Positions 18,592 through 28,502 of a stretch of 62,368 nt of DNA are shown one piece after another. The notes beneath the pieces are model-generated. The model was not told the DNA's origin. It worked only from the letters and a program-made list of their open reading frames with translations, and did no database searches. How positions within the stretch are numbered: the stretch's first letter is position 1; the number at the start of each line of letters is the position of its first letter. Location of the stretch: assembly GCA_029264685.1 (NCBI GenBank), contig JARHZW010000100.1:1-62368 (forward strand). The letters run 5' to 3'. Both the position numbers and the translations under genes were made by a program. The DNA comes from Candidatus Limivicinus sp. GTDB lineage: Bacteria; Bacillota; Clostridia; Oscillospirales; Oscillospiraceae.

Positions 18592-19971
18592 TTACTGGAG
18601 GTTTGCCAGCATCTGGGAGCTTGCTTCCTTAATGCCGTTTACCCATTCCTCAACAGTAACATTGCCGCTTACAAGGCCGTTAACAGGATCGAGGAATACT
18701 TCACGAACGCTGCCCAGACCGGCAACTGCCTTATAGGAGGCAAAGCCGCCCATAGCAGGCTTAACATTGTTGTCATAGATAGCGAGGAATTCCTTCTTCT
18801 CTGCATCGCTGATAGTGTCTGCGGCACCGGTGATGGGCTGAACAGCTCCGCCCTTGGCAAAGATTTCCTGAGCCTTGTCGCTGTACAGGAATGCGATGAA
18901 CTGCTTTGCGCCGTCTGCATTTTCAGCGCCGCTGGGGATCCAGCACTGCTGGAACCAGCAGAAGCTGTAACGGTCTCCGCCGTCCTTAACAGCAGGAATA
19001 GCGGTCATACCCCACTTGAAGCCGTCAGCCTTGGGAGAATCTGCCATCTCGCCGGCAATCCAGCTGCCGTTGGGCATAAAGAGTGCCTTGTTGTCCAGAA
19101 TGAGCTGCTGGTTCTGCTTGAAGTCCTGATCGTTTGCCTGAGCAGGAGTTACAGGGTTAGTGTAGGTAGCAAGTTTGCCGATGATGTCAAAGCAGGTCTT
19201 TGCTTCGGGAGTATCCCAAATGCCTTCTTCGTAGTGGGTAGCCTTTTCAAAGAACTCAGGGCCGCCTACAGTGTACATAAGGCCGTACAGGAAAGCATCG
19301 AAGTAACCGGTGGTAGGATAGGTGAACAGGGAAATGCCCTCTTCCTTAGCCTTGTCACCAAGCTCCCACATCTGATCCCAGGTAGTGGGGACTTCCCAGC
19401 CCTTTTCCTCAAAGAGGCCGGCGTTGTAGAACAGACCGCAGGGATCGTAGAACATAGGAGCAAGATAGGTCTTGCCGTCTGCGTAGGGGTTGGTGATGGA
19501 AGTATCGAGGAAGCCGTCGGAGATCTTCTCGGAAACCTTCACGGTCTCTCCGGGAACGGTCATCTCCAGAACATCGCTCAGGTCTGCAACCAGTTTGTCT
19601 TTAACGAACTGCTCGGTAAGACCGGCGGGACGGCCAACAGGAAGGTAAACCACATCGGGGTACTCGCCGCCCTGCATGGAAGGTCCGATAACATCCTCAA
19701 GGTTTTTGTCCTCAATGAACTCGACCTTGATTCCGGTCTGAGCCTCGAAAGCAGCGCCGATCTCAGCCCACATCTCGGGGTAGGCATCGGTGAATGCAGT
19801 AGATACTGCGGCTACCTGAATGGTACCGCCTTCTGCGGGGGTCTCAGCAGCGTCTGCAGGAGTCTCTGCGGGCTGCTCGGGAGCTTTGCTCTCGCCGCAA
19901 GCTGCAAGAGCAAATACCATGCTTAACGCAAGTATAAGCGCAAGAAACTTTTTCATTAGATTTTCCTCCAA
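18592..19971 (-). CDS. ABC sugar transporter substrate-binding lipoprotein
   Basis: MKKFLALILALSMVFALAACGESK lipobox; family 1-type sugar SBP features (TDAYPEMWAEIGAAFEAQTGIKVEFIE, FMPNGSWIAGEM). Confidence 0.92.
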   Translation of the reverse strand: MEENLMKKFLALILALSMVFALAACGESKAPEQPAETPADAAETPAEGGTIQVAAVSTAFTDAYPEMWAEIGAAFEAQTGIKVEFIEDKNLEDVIGPSMQGGEYPDVVYLPVGRPAGLTEQFVKDKLVADLSDVLEMTVPGETVKVSEKISDGFLDTSITNPYADGKTYLAPMFYDPCGLFYNAGLFEEKGWEVPTTWDQMWELGDKAKEEGISLFTYPTTGYFDAFLYGLMYTVGGPEFFEKATHYEEGIWDTPEAKTCFDIIGKLATYTNPVTPAQANDQDFKQNQQLILDNKALFMPNGSWIAGEMADSPKADGFKWGMTAIPAVKDGGDRYSFCWFQQCWIPSGAENADGAKQFIAFLYSDKAQEIFAKGGAVQPITGAADTISDAEKKEFLAIYDNNVKPAMGGFASYKAVAGLGSVREVFLDPVNGLVSGNVTVEEWVNGIKEASSQMLANLQ

Positions 19972-20304
19972 TAAATTATTATGTTTCGGTTCTACCTTAA
20001 CATATTGATATGTTTATAGTATACATTATTCAATTTTTTCATCAATCTCAATATTGCTGTCTTATTTATATATATTGCTACGGCTTATATTTTTGTAGAT
20101 TTCAATAAAATGTCCTTACTTTTTTGTACATTCTCTACAATATTAGCCGATTTTATTTTATTTATAATAGAAAAAACACTGCTTTTTACAGTTTTTATGA
20201 ATTTATTGTCCTTGTAAATAATTTAAATACGCTATATAATCATTTACAGAAATCCATAATTCATTATTTACTATTTTTGGCAATAAATATAAAGTGGTGA
20301 TAGT

Positions 20305-21171
20305 ATGAGTGAAAACCGTTACGATTTAATCTCCAAAGCAAGTCTTGATGCCAGAGTTTCGGCAAAGCTTCTTTATGTTAGTACCGCAAAATACGGCGGT
20401 GATTGGAACAGTGTACCCCATACCCACGCATGTGCTGAGATGTTCTTCGTGGTTGGCGGCAGAGGGCAGTTCCGTATTGAGGACAAGCTGTACCCTGTCG
20501 AAGAGAACGACCTTATAGTTGTGAATCCTCATGTACGGCACACGGAAACCAGCATAGACTCCAAATCCCTTGAATACATCGTCCTTGGAATTGAAGGACT
20601 TGAGCTAATGGTCAGCGAAGAAGAAAGCAATCCCTTTGCCATCATCAATTTCAAATCTTCCGGAAGTGACATTCATTTTCTGCTTACGAATATGCTCAAA
20701 GAGCTGGAAACCAAATCACCCGGTTATGAAACCGTGTGTCAGGATCTGCTTGACATTCTTGTAATAAGACTCATGCGTGGTTCGGATTTTTCTGCAAAGT
20801 TGATTCCAAGCAATGTTCAGGTAAGCAAGGAGGGTGCTGCCGTCCACCGCTACATTGAAAGTCATTTCAAGGAAAATGTAACCCTCGACGATCTGGCAGA
20901 GGTGGCTCACCTGAATAAATACCACATGACCCATCTGTTCACAAGGGATTACGGAATATCGCCTATTAAATATCTTCTCAGCCTTAGAATAAAGGAGAGC
21001 TGCTATCTTTTGCGTACAACAGACCATCCCCTGTCCCAGATTGCACGAATAACAGGTTTTTCTTCACCCAGTTATTTTTCTCAAAGCTTCCGCAAAGCAG
21101 AGGGTATCAGTCCCACAGACTACAGAGCAAAGCATCATCTATCCAAGCAGTCCAGATATTTCACTGAATAG
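20305..21171 (+). CDS. AraC family transcriptional regulator (cupin sensor + HTH)
   Basis: N-terminal cupin (HTHACAEMFFVVGGRGQFRIEDKLYPVEENDLIVVNPHVRH), C-terminal HTH_18; divergent from the sugar ABC operon. Confidence 0.92.
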   Translation: MSENRYDLISKASLDARVSAKLLYVSTAKYGGDWNSVPHTHACAEMFFVVGGRGQFRIEDKLYPVEENDLIVVNPHVRHTETSIDSKSLEYIVLGIEGLELMVSEEESNPFAIINFKSSGSDIHFLLTNMLKELETKSPGYETVCQDLLDILVIRLMRGSDFSAKLIPSNVQVSKEGAAVHRYIESHFKENVTLDDLAEVAHLNKYHMTHLFTRDYGISPIKYLLSLRIKESCYLLRTTDHPLSQIARITGFSSPSYFSQSFRKAEGISPTDYRAKHHLSKQSRYFTE

Positions 21172-21240
21172 CAAAACACTCCCCTGTATGAAACAGCAGT
21201 GTTACGGCTGTATTCAATGGTTTCCATTGTTGTAACAATT

Positions 21241-21278
21241 TTAAATCTCCCCTTTTCCTGCTGAAAAGGGGAGATTTT
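21241..21278. terminator. Terminator between convergent genes
   Basis: aatctccccttttc ctgct gaaaaggggagatt + T-run. Confidence 0.8.
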
Positions 21279-21282
21279 TATT

Positions 21283-21726
21283 TTATAAAGATAAAAGCAA
21301 GTCTATTTCGCTCTCGCCGAAAATCTCTATGCCGTTTCTCTTCAGCAGCTCGGAAGTAACCCCGTCGCCTGAAATAACGGTGCCGGTAAAGCTTCCGTCA
21401 TATATTCTGCCGCTGCCGCATGACGGACTTTTTTCTTTAAAAAGAGCCTTTTTGCAGCCGTATCTTCGGGCAAGTATAAGGGCGCATTCTGCTCCCTTCC
21501 GATACTCCTCCGTTACATCCACGCAAGCCTTGTTCACAACCCTGTCACCCTGTCTCTCGCTGGGTATTCTCGGTATGGGAAGGCCGCCTGATGTTTCGGG
21601 ACAAACCGGTATAATTTTGTACTTTTCTCTGAGTACATTCAGAACCTCATCCGGCAGGGTATTGGCTTTACCGTTATATTTGCATCTGTTTCCAAGCAGG
21701 CAGGCACTCACAAGAAGATTTTCCAT
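21283..21726 (-). CDS. DUF523 domain-containing protein
   Basis: LLVSACLLGNRCKYNGKAN, IPVCPETSGGLPIPRIPSER, ALFKEKSPSCGSGRIYDG. Confidence 0.9.
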   Translation of the reverse strand: MENLLVSACLLGNRCKYNGKANTLPDEVLNVLREKYKIIPVCPETSGGLPIPRIPSERQGDRVVNKACVDVTEEYRKGAECALILARRYGCKKALFKEKSPSCGSGRIYDGSFTGTVISGDGVTSELLKRNGIEIFGESEIDLLLSL

Positions 21727-21727
21727 A

Positions 21728-22294
21728 CTATCGCCTCATATTAAGTCCAAGCACTGCACCGCAGACACCGCCTATTATGTGGGTCAGCTGTGAAATATTA
21801 TCCGTCTTGAGAAGCCCGTCAAACAGCTCTCCGCCAAGATATAAAACCAGTACCAAAACCAGAGTAATGGGAATACAACCGTCCTTCATACCCGAAAGGG
21901 AGGACATGACAATCATCATAAACACTATGCCGGAAGCACCCAAAAGGGTGGTTCCGGGAAAGAAAAGCCACTGAACAAGTCCGGAAACAAGAGCTGTAAG
22001 GAATATTGCCCAAAAAAGATTTCCTGTCCCGTATTTTTCCTCAAGAGGAGGTCCCACCACCAGAATCATCATCATGTTTCCGATGTAGTGGGCATAATCT
22101 GCATGGCCCAGCACATGAAGAATAAATCTCGGGTATGTAAAGGGGTCCGAAAGTGGGGCACGATACACCGAAAAAAGGGTCTGCGTTGTCCATCCGGATG
22201 AAGCGAAATCCAAAAACAGCACCACCAGAGAGGTCAGTGCGAAGGTCAGCACAAGGGGAGAATTATACTGGAATTTTATAACTCTCTTCCTCAC
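21728..22294 (-). CDS. Rhomboid-family intramembrane serine protease
   Basis: [34 protein letters not shown] (catalytic Ser in GASG), [17 protein letters not shown] (catalytic His). Confidence 0.88.
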   Translation of the reverse strand: MRKRVIKFQYNSPLVLTFALTSLVVLFLDFASSGWTTQTLFSVYRAPLSDPFTYPRFILHVLGHADYAHYIGNMMMILVVGPPLEEKYGTGNLFWAIFLTALVSGLVQWLFFPGTTLLGASGIVFMMIVMSSLSGMKDGCIPITLVLVLVLYLGGELFDGLLKTDNISQLTHIIGGVCGAVLGLNMRR

Positions 22295-22815
22295 AGTGCC
22301 TCCCCAAGCTCGGAAAGAGCTTTTTCATAGTATTCTTTTGTTTTGTCGTCAAAACACACCATGCGAACACGCTCGATTTCTTTGTGTTCCTTTAGGTAGT
22401 CGTATATTACGGACATGGCGATTACGGATGCCTTTTCAAGAGGGAAATGATATACACCCGTGCTTATAGACGGAAAATCCACTGTTCTGCAGCCGTGCTT
22501 TGAAGCAAGGCGCAGGCATGACTCATAACAGGAGGCCAAAAGCTCAATTTCCTTCTTTTTTCCGCCACGCCATATAGGCCCAGGGGTATGGATAACATAT
22601 TTTGCCGGGAGATTATAGCCTTTGGTAAGCTTTGCATCTCCGGTTTTGCAGCCGTTAAGCTTGCGGCACTCCTCCAAAAGCTCCGGTCCGGCAGCTCTGT
22701 GTATAGCTCCGTCAACTCCGCCTCCACCTAAAAGGGAGCAGTTGGCGGCGTTAACAATGGCATCTACGCTCTGCTGTGTAATATCACCTTTTATAACCTG
22801 AATTCTGTCGCTCAT
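22291..22815 (-). CDS. Macrodomain protein (O-acetyl-ADP-ribose deacetylase-like)
   Basis: [39 protein letters not shown] and [16 protein letters not shown]. Confidence 0.93.
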   Translation of the reverse strand: MSDRIQVIKGDITQQSVDAIVNAANCSLLGGGGVDGAIHRAAGPELLEECRKLNGCKTGDAKLTKGYNLPAKYVIHTPGPIWRGGKKKEIELLASCYESCLRLASKHGCRTVDFPSISTGVYHFPLEKASVIAMSVIYDYLKEHKEIERVRMVCFDDKTKEYYEKALSELGEAL

Positions 22816-22827
22816 AAGCTTCGCTCC

Positions 22828-25164
22828 TTAATAGCTTACCGTAACTCCGTTTTCATCGGCGGAAAGCTTCAATATATCGGTTTTTTCTCCACGCATCTCG
22901 ATAATTTTCTGTGCAATTTCGTCTTCGATTTCCTTCTGGATAAGACGGCGAAGATTTCTTGCACCGTAATTTACAGAGTAGCCTTTTTTCACCAGATAGT
23001 CTATAAGCTTTCCGTCCCAGCTCAGCTCCATATCCTTTTCCCGAAGAAGTTCTTTTACCTGCTCAAGCATAAGCTCTGCTATGGCACGGAAATTATCCTC
23101 GGTAAGCTGGTTAAAGCATATTACCTCATCAACTCTGTTTATAAACTCCGGTCTGAGGAACTCATTCAGGGCTTTTAGAGCACGCTCACGGCTCATATCG
23201 CTTAAAGTTCCGCCGAAACCAACGCTGCCGGTTTTATTGCCGGAGCCGGCGTTTGTTGTCATTATAATTATTGTGTTCTCAAAATTTACGGTTCTGCCCT
23301 GAGCATCGGTGATTCTGCCGTCGTCCAGTATTTGCAGAAGAATATTCATAACATCGGGATGAGCCTTTTCAATTTCATCAAAAAGAACCACAGAATACGG
23401 CTTGCGGCGTATTTTTTCCGTAAGCTGCCCCGCTTCGTCATATCCCACATATCCGGGGGGTGAGCCTATAATGCGTGATACGGAGAACTTCTCCATAAAC
23501 TCCGACATATCAAGTCTTATCAGCGATTCGGGAGAATCGAACATATCCTCGGCAAGACGTTTTACAAGCTCAGTCTTACCCACTCCCGTGCCGCCTACAA
23601 ATATAAAGCTTACGGGCTTACGCTTGACTTTAAGCCCCACACGGCTGCGTTTTATTGCGGCGCAGACCGCATTCACGGCTTCATCCTGACCCACAATGTG
23701 TTTTTTCAGTCTTTCGTCAAGGTTTGCCAGTCTCTCAAGCTCATCCTCTTTTATGCTTGAAGCGGGAATTTTGGTCCAAAGCTCTACAATCCTTGCCAGA
23801 TTGTCAATCCCCAGCTGCGGTCTTCCCACAGAGTTCAGCTGCTCGATTTCACTCTGAAGCTGAAGCTCACGGCTGCGAAGCTCCGCAATTCTGGCATAGC
23901 GCCTATCCATCATTTCCTGTGTGGCTTCCTCGTCATTTGCCATGTCTTCCGACATAAGTGCATCTCTTTCAAAACGGATGTTTTCAAGATCCCGTTCATC
24001 CATCATGCGCCTGTTTATATTCTCGTCTTTAAGATTAAGGTCGGAGCAGGCTTCGTCAATAAGGTCAATTGCCTTATCGGGCAGGAAGCGGTCAGTGATG
24101 TAGCGCTCACTCATAAGCACTGCCTGGCGGCACATTTCGTCTGAGATAGTTACGCCGTGGTAATCCTCGTAATAGCGAGAAACGCCTCTTATGATCTTTA
24201 TGCTGTCCTCAATGGAGGGCTCATTCACGGTGACAGGCTGGAAGCGGCGCTCAAGAGCAGTGTCTTTTTCTATATGTTTTCTGTACTCGGCAAATGTGGT
24301 GGCACCGATAACCTGAATTTCCCCTCTGGAAAGTGCAGGCTTGAGAATATTCGCAGCGTTCATACTGCCCTCGGCATCTCCTGCGCCTACAATATTGTGT
24401 ACCTCGTCAATGACAAGAATTATATTTCCGTGGTTTTTAATCTCCTCGATAAGCCCTTTCATGCGGCTCTCGAACTGGCCTCTGAACTGAGTACCCGCCA
24501 CAAGAGAAGTCAGGTCAAGCAGGAACACCCGTTTATCCTGAAGCTTATACGGCACATTGCCCATGGCAATACGCTGTGCCAGTCCCTCGGCTATGGCTGT
24601 TTTTCCAACGCCCGGCTCGCCTATAAGACAGGGATTGTTTTTCTGTCTGCGGTTTAAAATCTGAATTACCCGCTCCAGCTCCTCTTCCCTGCCTATCATG
24701 GCGTCGAGCTTTCCCTGCTCTGCTCTCTCGCTGAGATCTATGCAGTAGCTGTCAAGAAATTTTCTCTTTTTGTTTCTGGAATTGTCACGGTTTTCCTGTT
24801 TAGGTGCTGAAGCCTCACCGGAACTTTCCGCTTTTCCCTGTTCTTTGGCAGGGCCGCCGAAAAGTCTGTTGAGGAAAGGGAAGGTGGCGGTTTTGCCATC
24901 GTCCTCTTCTCCGTCCATATCAGGAGCCTCCAGTCCCATCAGCTCCTCTGCGCCGTTGAGGGCATTCATCATTTCTCCTGAAAGGCTGTCAAGGTCCTCA
25001 TCTGAAATACCCATCTTATCTATAAGATCGTCAACCGGCTTAATATGGAGCTCTCTTGCACATTTCAAACAGAGGCCTTCATTTTTGGTCACTCCGTTTT
25101 CTATCTTGGTAATAAATAAAACTGCCACGTTTTTTCCGCAGCGTGAACACATCTGTGCTTGCAT
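22828..25164 (-). CDS. ClpC-like AAA+ ATPase with N-terminal McsA-like zinc finger
   Basis: Two Walker A motifs ([17 protein letters not shown]), ClpB-D2 C-terminus; N-terminus [40 protein letters not shown] (CxxC...CxxC). Start 25164 with SD ggaggt. Confidence 0.9.
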   Translation of the reverse strand: MQAQMCSRCGKNVAVLFITKIENGVTKNEGLCLKCARELHIKPVDDLIDKMGISDEDLDSLSGEMMNALNGAEELMGLEAPDMDGEEDDGKTATFPFLNRLFGGPAKEQGKAESSGEASAPKQENRDNSRNKKRKFLDSYCIDLSERAEQGKLDAMIGREEELERVIQILNRRQKNNPCLIGEPGVGKTAIAEGLAQRIAMGNVPYKLQDKRVFLLDLTSLVAGTQFRGQFESRMKGLIEEIKNHGNIILVIDEVHNIVGAGDAEGSMNAANILKPALSRGEIQVIGATTFAEYRKHIEKDTALERRFQPVTVNEPSIEDSIKIIRGVSRYYEDYHGVTISDEMCRQAVLMSERYITDRFLPDKAIDLIDEACSDLNLKDENINRRMMDERDLENIRFERDALMSEDMANDEEATQEMMDRRYARIAELRSRELQLQSEIEQLNSVGRPQLGIDNLARIVELWTKIPASSIKEDELERLANLDERLKKHIVGQDEAVNAVCAAIKRSRVGLKVKRKPVSFIFVGGTGVGKTELVKRLAEDMFDSPESLIRLDMSEFMEKFSVSRIIGSPPGYVGYDEAGQLTEKIRRKPYSVVLFDEIEKAHPDVMNILLQILDDGRITDAQGRTVNFENTIIIMTTNAGSGNKTGSVGFGGTLSDMSRERALKALNEFLRPEFINRVDEVICFNQLTEDNFRAIAELMLEQVKELLREKDMELSWDGKLIDYLVKKGYSVNYGARNLRRLIQKEIEDEIAQKIIEMRGEKTDILKLSADENGVTVSY

Positions 25165-25237
25165 AAATACCTCCCGGTGTAAATTTGGCCGGGAAAAACC
25201 CGGCCTCAAGGACACATCGTCCCATTGTTATCTGATT

Positions 25238-25960
25238 TTATATAAGCCCCTTTGTCAAAAAGTCAAAGGTCATGAAAAACTTTGCCAGTGCTGTACCCTC
25301 CAGAGTGTCGGCTCCGATGATAATTCCCATAAAGCTCAAGAGCCAGCATAAAAGGGAACAATACAAAAAGCCCTTCACAAAACCAAGCACTCCGCCGCCC
25401 ACATAGTCAAGCATGGGCATTTTGGGGAATTTAAAGCTGAAGTTTCCTATATTGGTAATCGCAATCAGCAGGATCAATATAAGCAGGAAAGCCAGCAACA
25501 GTCCTCCTACATAGCTTATGGTGTCGCACATCACGCTGATAACCGATGCCGTCATGTTTTCTCCGGTTTTTTCAGCATACTTTACCGACTTATCGGCAAT
25601 GCGCTCAGACAGTTTGTCGCTCAAACCCAGACTCTTGGAACATTCAAAAGCGTAATCGTATCTAAGTGAACTGTCCTGAGCCAGAACATCCTCCAAAGAC
25701 AGCTCGCTGTTGCCGTACCCCATTTCTTCCAGAGCCGCACTTCTTGTTTTCTGGGAATCTATATACCCGTCAACAAAAGGCTCCATTACAGGAATAATCT
25801 GTCCTGCGTACTTTTCCGACAGAAAGCTTCCGCCGTAAAGAGCGATAATCACAGCCAGAATCCCGACTATTCCGCTCACAAAGCCTTTCTTGCAGCCACG
25901 CCATATACACATTGCAACTATCAGCAATAATACTATATTGATAAAGAGTTTCATATGCAA
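25238..25960 (-). CDS. CvpA family membrane protein
   Basis: Four-TM pattern: FINIVLLLIVAMCIWRGCKKGFVSGIVGILAVIIALYGG, PMLDYVGGGVLGFVKGFLYCSLL. Confidence 0.85.
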   Translation of the reverse strand: MHMKLFINIVLLLIVAMCIWRGCKKGFVSGIVGILAVIIALYGGSFLSEKYAGQIIPVMEPFVDGYIDSQKTRSAALEEMGYGNSELSLEDVLAQDSSLRYDYAFECSKSLGLSDKLSERIADKSVKYAEKTGENMTASVISVMCDTISYVGGLLLAFLLILILLIAITNIGNFSFKFPKMPMLDYVGGGVLGFVKGFLYCSLLCWLLSFMGIIIGADTLEGTALAKFFMTFDFLTKGLI

Positions 25961-26065
25961 TCTCGTCCTTTATATGTATTCTTTACGGCTTCCCGCAAAG
26001 CTTTTCTCCGGCTCGGAGTTTATTATACCACATAATTGTGAACAAATATATGTTTATATTTTATA

Positions 26066-26836
26066 TCAATCTAAAAACAGCTGTCCAACCGGCTCATCAT
26101 ACCACAATCTGTTTAAATACAGCCCCTGTGGAGGCATTGTAGGCCCTGTAAGCCGTCTGTCTCCCTGCTCAAGAAGCTTTGGAATGTCTTCCGGCAGTAT
26201 CTTTCCGTAGGACGCATATACCAGCGTGCCCACAATAGCCCTGCACATATTATACAGAAAGCCGTTTGCACAGATTGAGACGGTTATTATATCTCCCTGT
26301 TTTTCCGCCTTGCACCAGTATATGGTGCGTACTGTAGTTTTTGTCTCCGTTCCGAGACTTCTTACAGCCCTGAAATCATGGGTTCCCTCAAAGCTTTTTG
26401 CCGCCGCAGTCATCTGCTCCATATTAAGCCTCTGCGGATATAAGCACACACGCTTATCCAGAAAAGGGTCTCTGATGGGGCTGTTTAATATTTTGTAGAT
26501 ATATTCCTTTTTTATGCAGGAGCCGATAGCGTTAAAATTTTCCGGTGCCTCCACTGCATCCACTACCGCAATATCACCCGGAAGACGGGCATTAACAGCC
26601 AGCGGTATTCTGTCTGCCGGAATCCGGCAGTCCGTTTTAAAATTGGCGCAATATCTCAGTGCATGAACGCCTGCATCGGTTCTGCCGCAGCCGGTCAGCT
26701 TGACCTTATGGCCGCAGACTTTCTCCAGTGCCTCTTCCATGGTCTGCGCCACGCTTATTTCGTTTTTCTGCACCTGCCAGCCGTGGTAACGGCTGCCGTC
26801 ATATTTTAAACGCAGTGCTATATTTCTTGTTGCCAT
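26066..26836 (-). CDS. truA: tRNA pseudouridine(38-40) synthase TruA
   Basis: LKYDGSRYHGWQVQ, GCGRTDAGVHALRYCANF, GFLYNMCRAIVGTLV. Confidence 0.96.
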   Translation of the reverse strand: MATRNIALRLKYDGSRYHGWQVQKNEISVAQTMEEALEKVCGHKVKLTGCGRTDAGVHALRYCANFKTDCRIPADRIPLAVNARLPGDIAVVDAVEAPENFNAIGSCIKKEYIYKILNSPIRDPFLDKRVCLYPQRLNMEQMTAAAKSFEGTHDFRAVRSLGTETKTTVRTIYWCKAEKQGDIITVSICANGFLYNMCRAIVGTLVYASYGKILPEDIPKLLEQGDRRLTGPTMPPQGLYLNRLWYDEPVGQLFLD

Positions 26837-26839
26837 AAA

Positions 26840-27637
26840 TTATAATCCAAATTTCTTCAAAACTATAACCACAATCAGGAAAAGAACTCCGATTGAAAGT
26901 GCCGCCCAGTCCTTTCCGGACATTACAAGCTTTTTCATCCTTGTTCTGCCCTCGCCGCCGTGGTAGCAGCGGCTCTCCATGGCAACCGCCAGTTCATCCG
27001 CTCTTCTGAACGCAGATACAAAAAGCGGCACAAGTATAGGCAGCATGGCCTTTGCACGCCTTATAATGTTTCCCGTTTCAAAATCTGCCCCCCTTGCTTT
27101 CTGGGCAGACATGATTTTATCCGTCTCCTCAATAAGCGTAGGAATAAAGCGCAGCGCCATGCTCATCATTATGGTCATTTCGTGAACAGGAACCTTTATC
27201 TTTTTGAGCGGATTTAAAAGTATCTCCAGACCGTCCGTAAGGGCCATGGGGCTTGTGGTATATGTCAGCAGAAAAGTACCGGTGACAAGCAGCGTAATAC
27301 GAAGTATCATCTTAGCCGCTCTGTCTATACCCTCCCATGTAATGATCCAGCCGGGCAGAACAGGGGTTCCCTGAGTATAAAATATATTCAGTATTCCCGT
27401 AAGGACTATAATAAATATCATGGGCTTCATGCCCTTAAAGATATTTTTAGGCTTTATTTTAGAAAGCCACATGGAAGCTGCCGTAAACACCGCCACCACA
27501 GCGTAGCCTGCCCACCCCTTTGCCTGAAAGAGCATGACTATATACAGCACCACAAGCAGCAGCTTGGTTCTGGGGTCAAGCCTGTGAACAGGGGTATCCG
27601 CCGGGAAGAACTGCCCTAAAGTAATATCCTTCAGCAT
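26840..27637 (-). CDS. ecfT: Energy-coupling factor transporter transmembrane protein EcfT
   Basis: SPVHRLDPRTKLL-like PVHRLDPRTKLLLV; QKARGADFETGNIIRRAKAMLPILVPLFVSAFRRADELAVAMESRCYHGGEGRT. Confidence 0.94.
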   Translation of the reverse strand: MLKDITLGQFFPADTPVHRLDPRTKLLLVVLYIVMLFQAKGWAGYAVVAVFTAASMWLSKIKPKNIFKGMKPMIFIIVLTGILNIFYTQGTPVLPGWIITWEGIDRAAKMILRITLLVTGTFLLTYTTSPMALTDGLEILLNPLKKIKVPVHEMTIMMSMALRFIPTLIEETDKIMSAQKARGADFETGNIIRRAKAMLPILVPLFVSAFRRADELAVAMESRCYHGGEGRTRMKKLVMSGKDWAALSIGVLFLIVVIVLKKFGL

Positions 27638-28491
27638 TTTCCCGCCCCCTTAACCTGAAGCACGGCTTTTTTCAGCTGCTCATGGGTGTAAACGGAGCGT
27701 GGGATATCAATTCCCCGCTGTCTGAGCGCCATTGCAACAGCTGTTGGTCTCGGAACTGCCAGACCTATCTTGATAAGCTCCTCCGGCTGAGAAAACACCT
27801 GCTCCGGAGTGCCGTCCATTTTTATGCTGCCGTGGTCAAACACCAGAATACGCTGGGCAAATTCCGCCGCATCATCCATATTGTGGCTGACAACAATAAC
27901 CGTGGCACCGCTTATTTCACGGTAGCGCTTTATATTGTCCATTATCTGGCGGCAGCCTGCCGGATCTAGGCCTGCGGTAGGTTCATCCAGAATAAGCACT
28001 CCCGGACGCATTGCCATAACACCGGCTATTGCGATCCTGCGCTTCTGACCGCCCGAAAGCTCCAGAGGCGATTTTTCAAAAAGCTCCTCCGAAACTCCGG
28101 TAAACTCAGCTGCTTCCCGTACCCGCTCGTCAACTTCTTTTTCGCTCAGCCCCATATTTTTCGGGCCGAAGGCAATGTCCGCATATACGGTTTCCTCAAA
28201 AAGCTGGTATTCAGGGTATTGGAAAACAAGGCTTACCTGCCATTTCACATCACGCCTTGACTGCTTGCTTTCGTTTATATCCCTGCCATCCACGAGTATC
28301 CTGCCGGAGCTTGGTTCCAGCAAGGCGTTGAGATGCTGGATAAAGGTGGATTTTCCTGACCCCGTATGCCCTATAAGACCTACGAACTGTCCGTGGGGAA
28401 TAACAAGGTTAATATTTTCTATTGCTGTTTTTTCAAACGGAGTATCCATGCTGTATGTGTGGCATAAATTCTCCACTCTGATTTCTGCCAT
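27631..28491 (-). CDS. ecfA2: Energy-coupling factor transporter ATPase (EcfA2 type)
   Basis: MAEIRVENLCHTYSMDTPFEKTAIENINLVIPHGQFVGLIGHTGSGKSTFIQHLN; LSGGQ; Walker B. Confidence 0.93.
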   Translation of the reverse strand: MAEIRVENLCHTYSMDTPFEKTAIENINLVIPHGQFVGLIGHTGSGKSTFIQHLNALLEPSSGRILVDGRDINESKQSRRDVKWQVSLVFQYPEYQLFEETVYADIAFGPKNMGLSEKEVDERVREAAEFTGVSEELFEKSPLELSGGQKRRIAIAGVMAMRPGVLILDEPTAGLDPAGCRQIMDNIKRYREISGATVIVVSHNMDDAAEFAQRILVFDHGSIKMDGTPEQVFSQPEELIKIGLAVPRPTAVAMALRQRGIDIPRSVYTHEQLKKAVLQVKGAGKC

Positions 28492-28502
28492 TCTGTTTCC
28501 TC

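Noticed and set aside
18577-19926. 449-aa + strand ORF opposite the sugar-binding protein
   Set aside because: Mirror frame of a well-supported SBP gene; long only because of codon bias.
19990-20304. AT-rich 315-bp intergenic between SBP and AraC as a possible small RNA or mobile remnant
   Set aside because: Most simply a divergent promoter region; no convincing hairpin-terminator pair for an sRNA seen.
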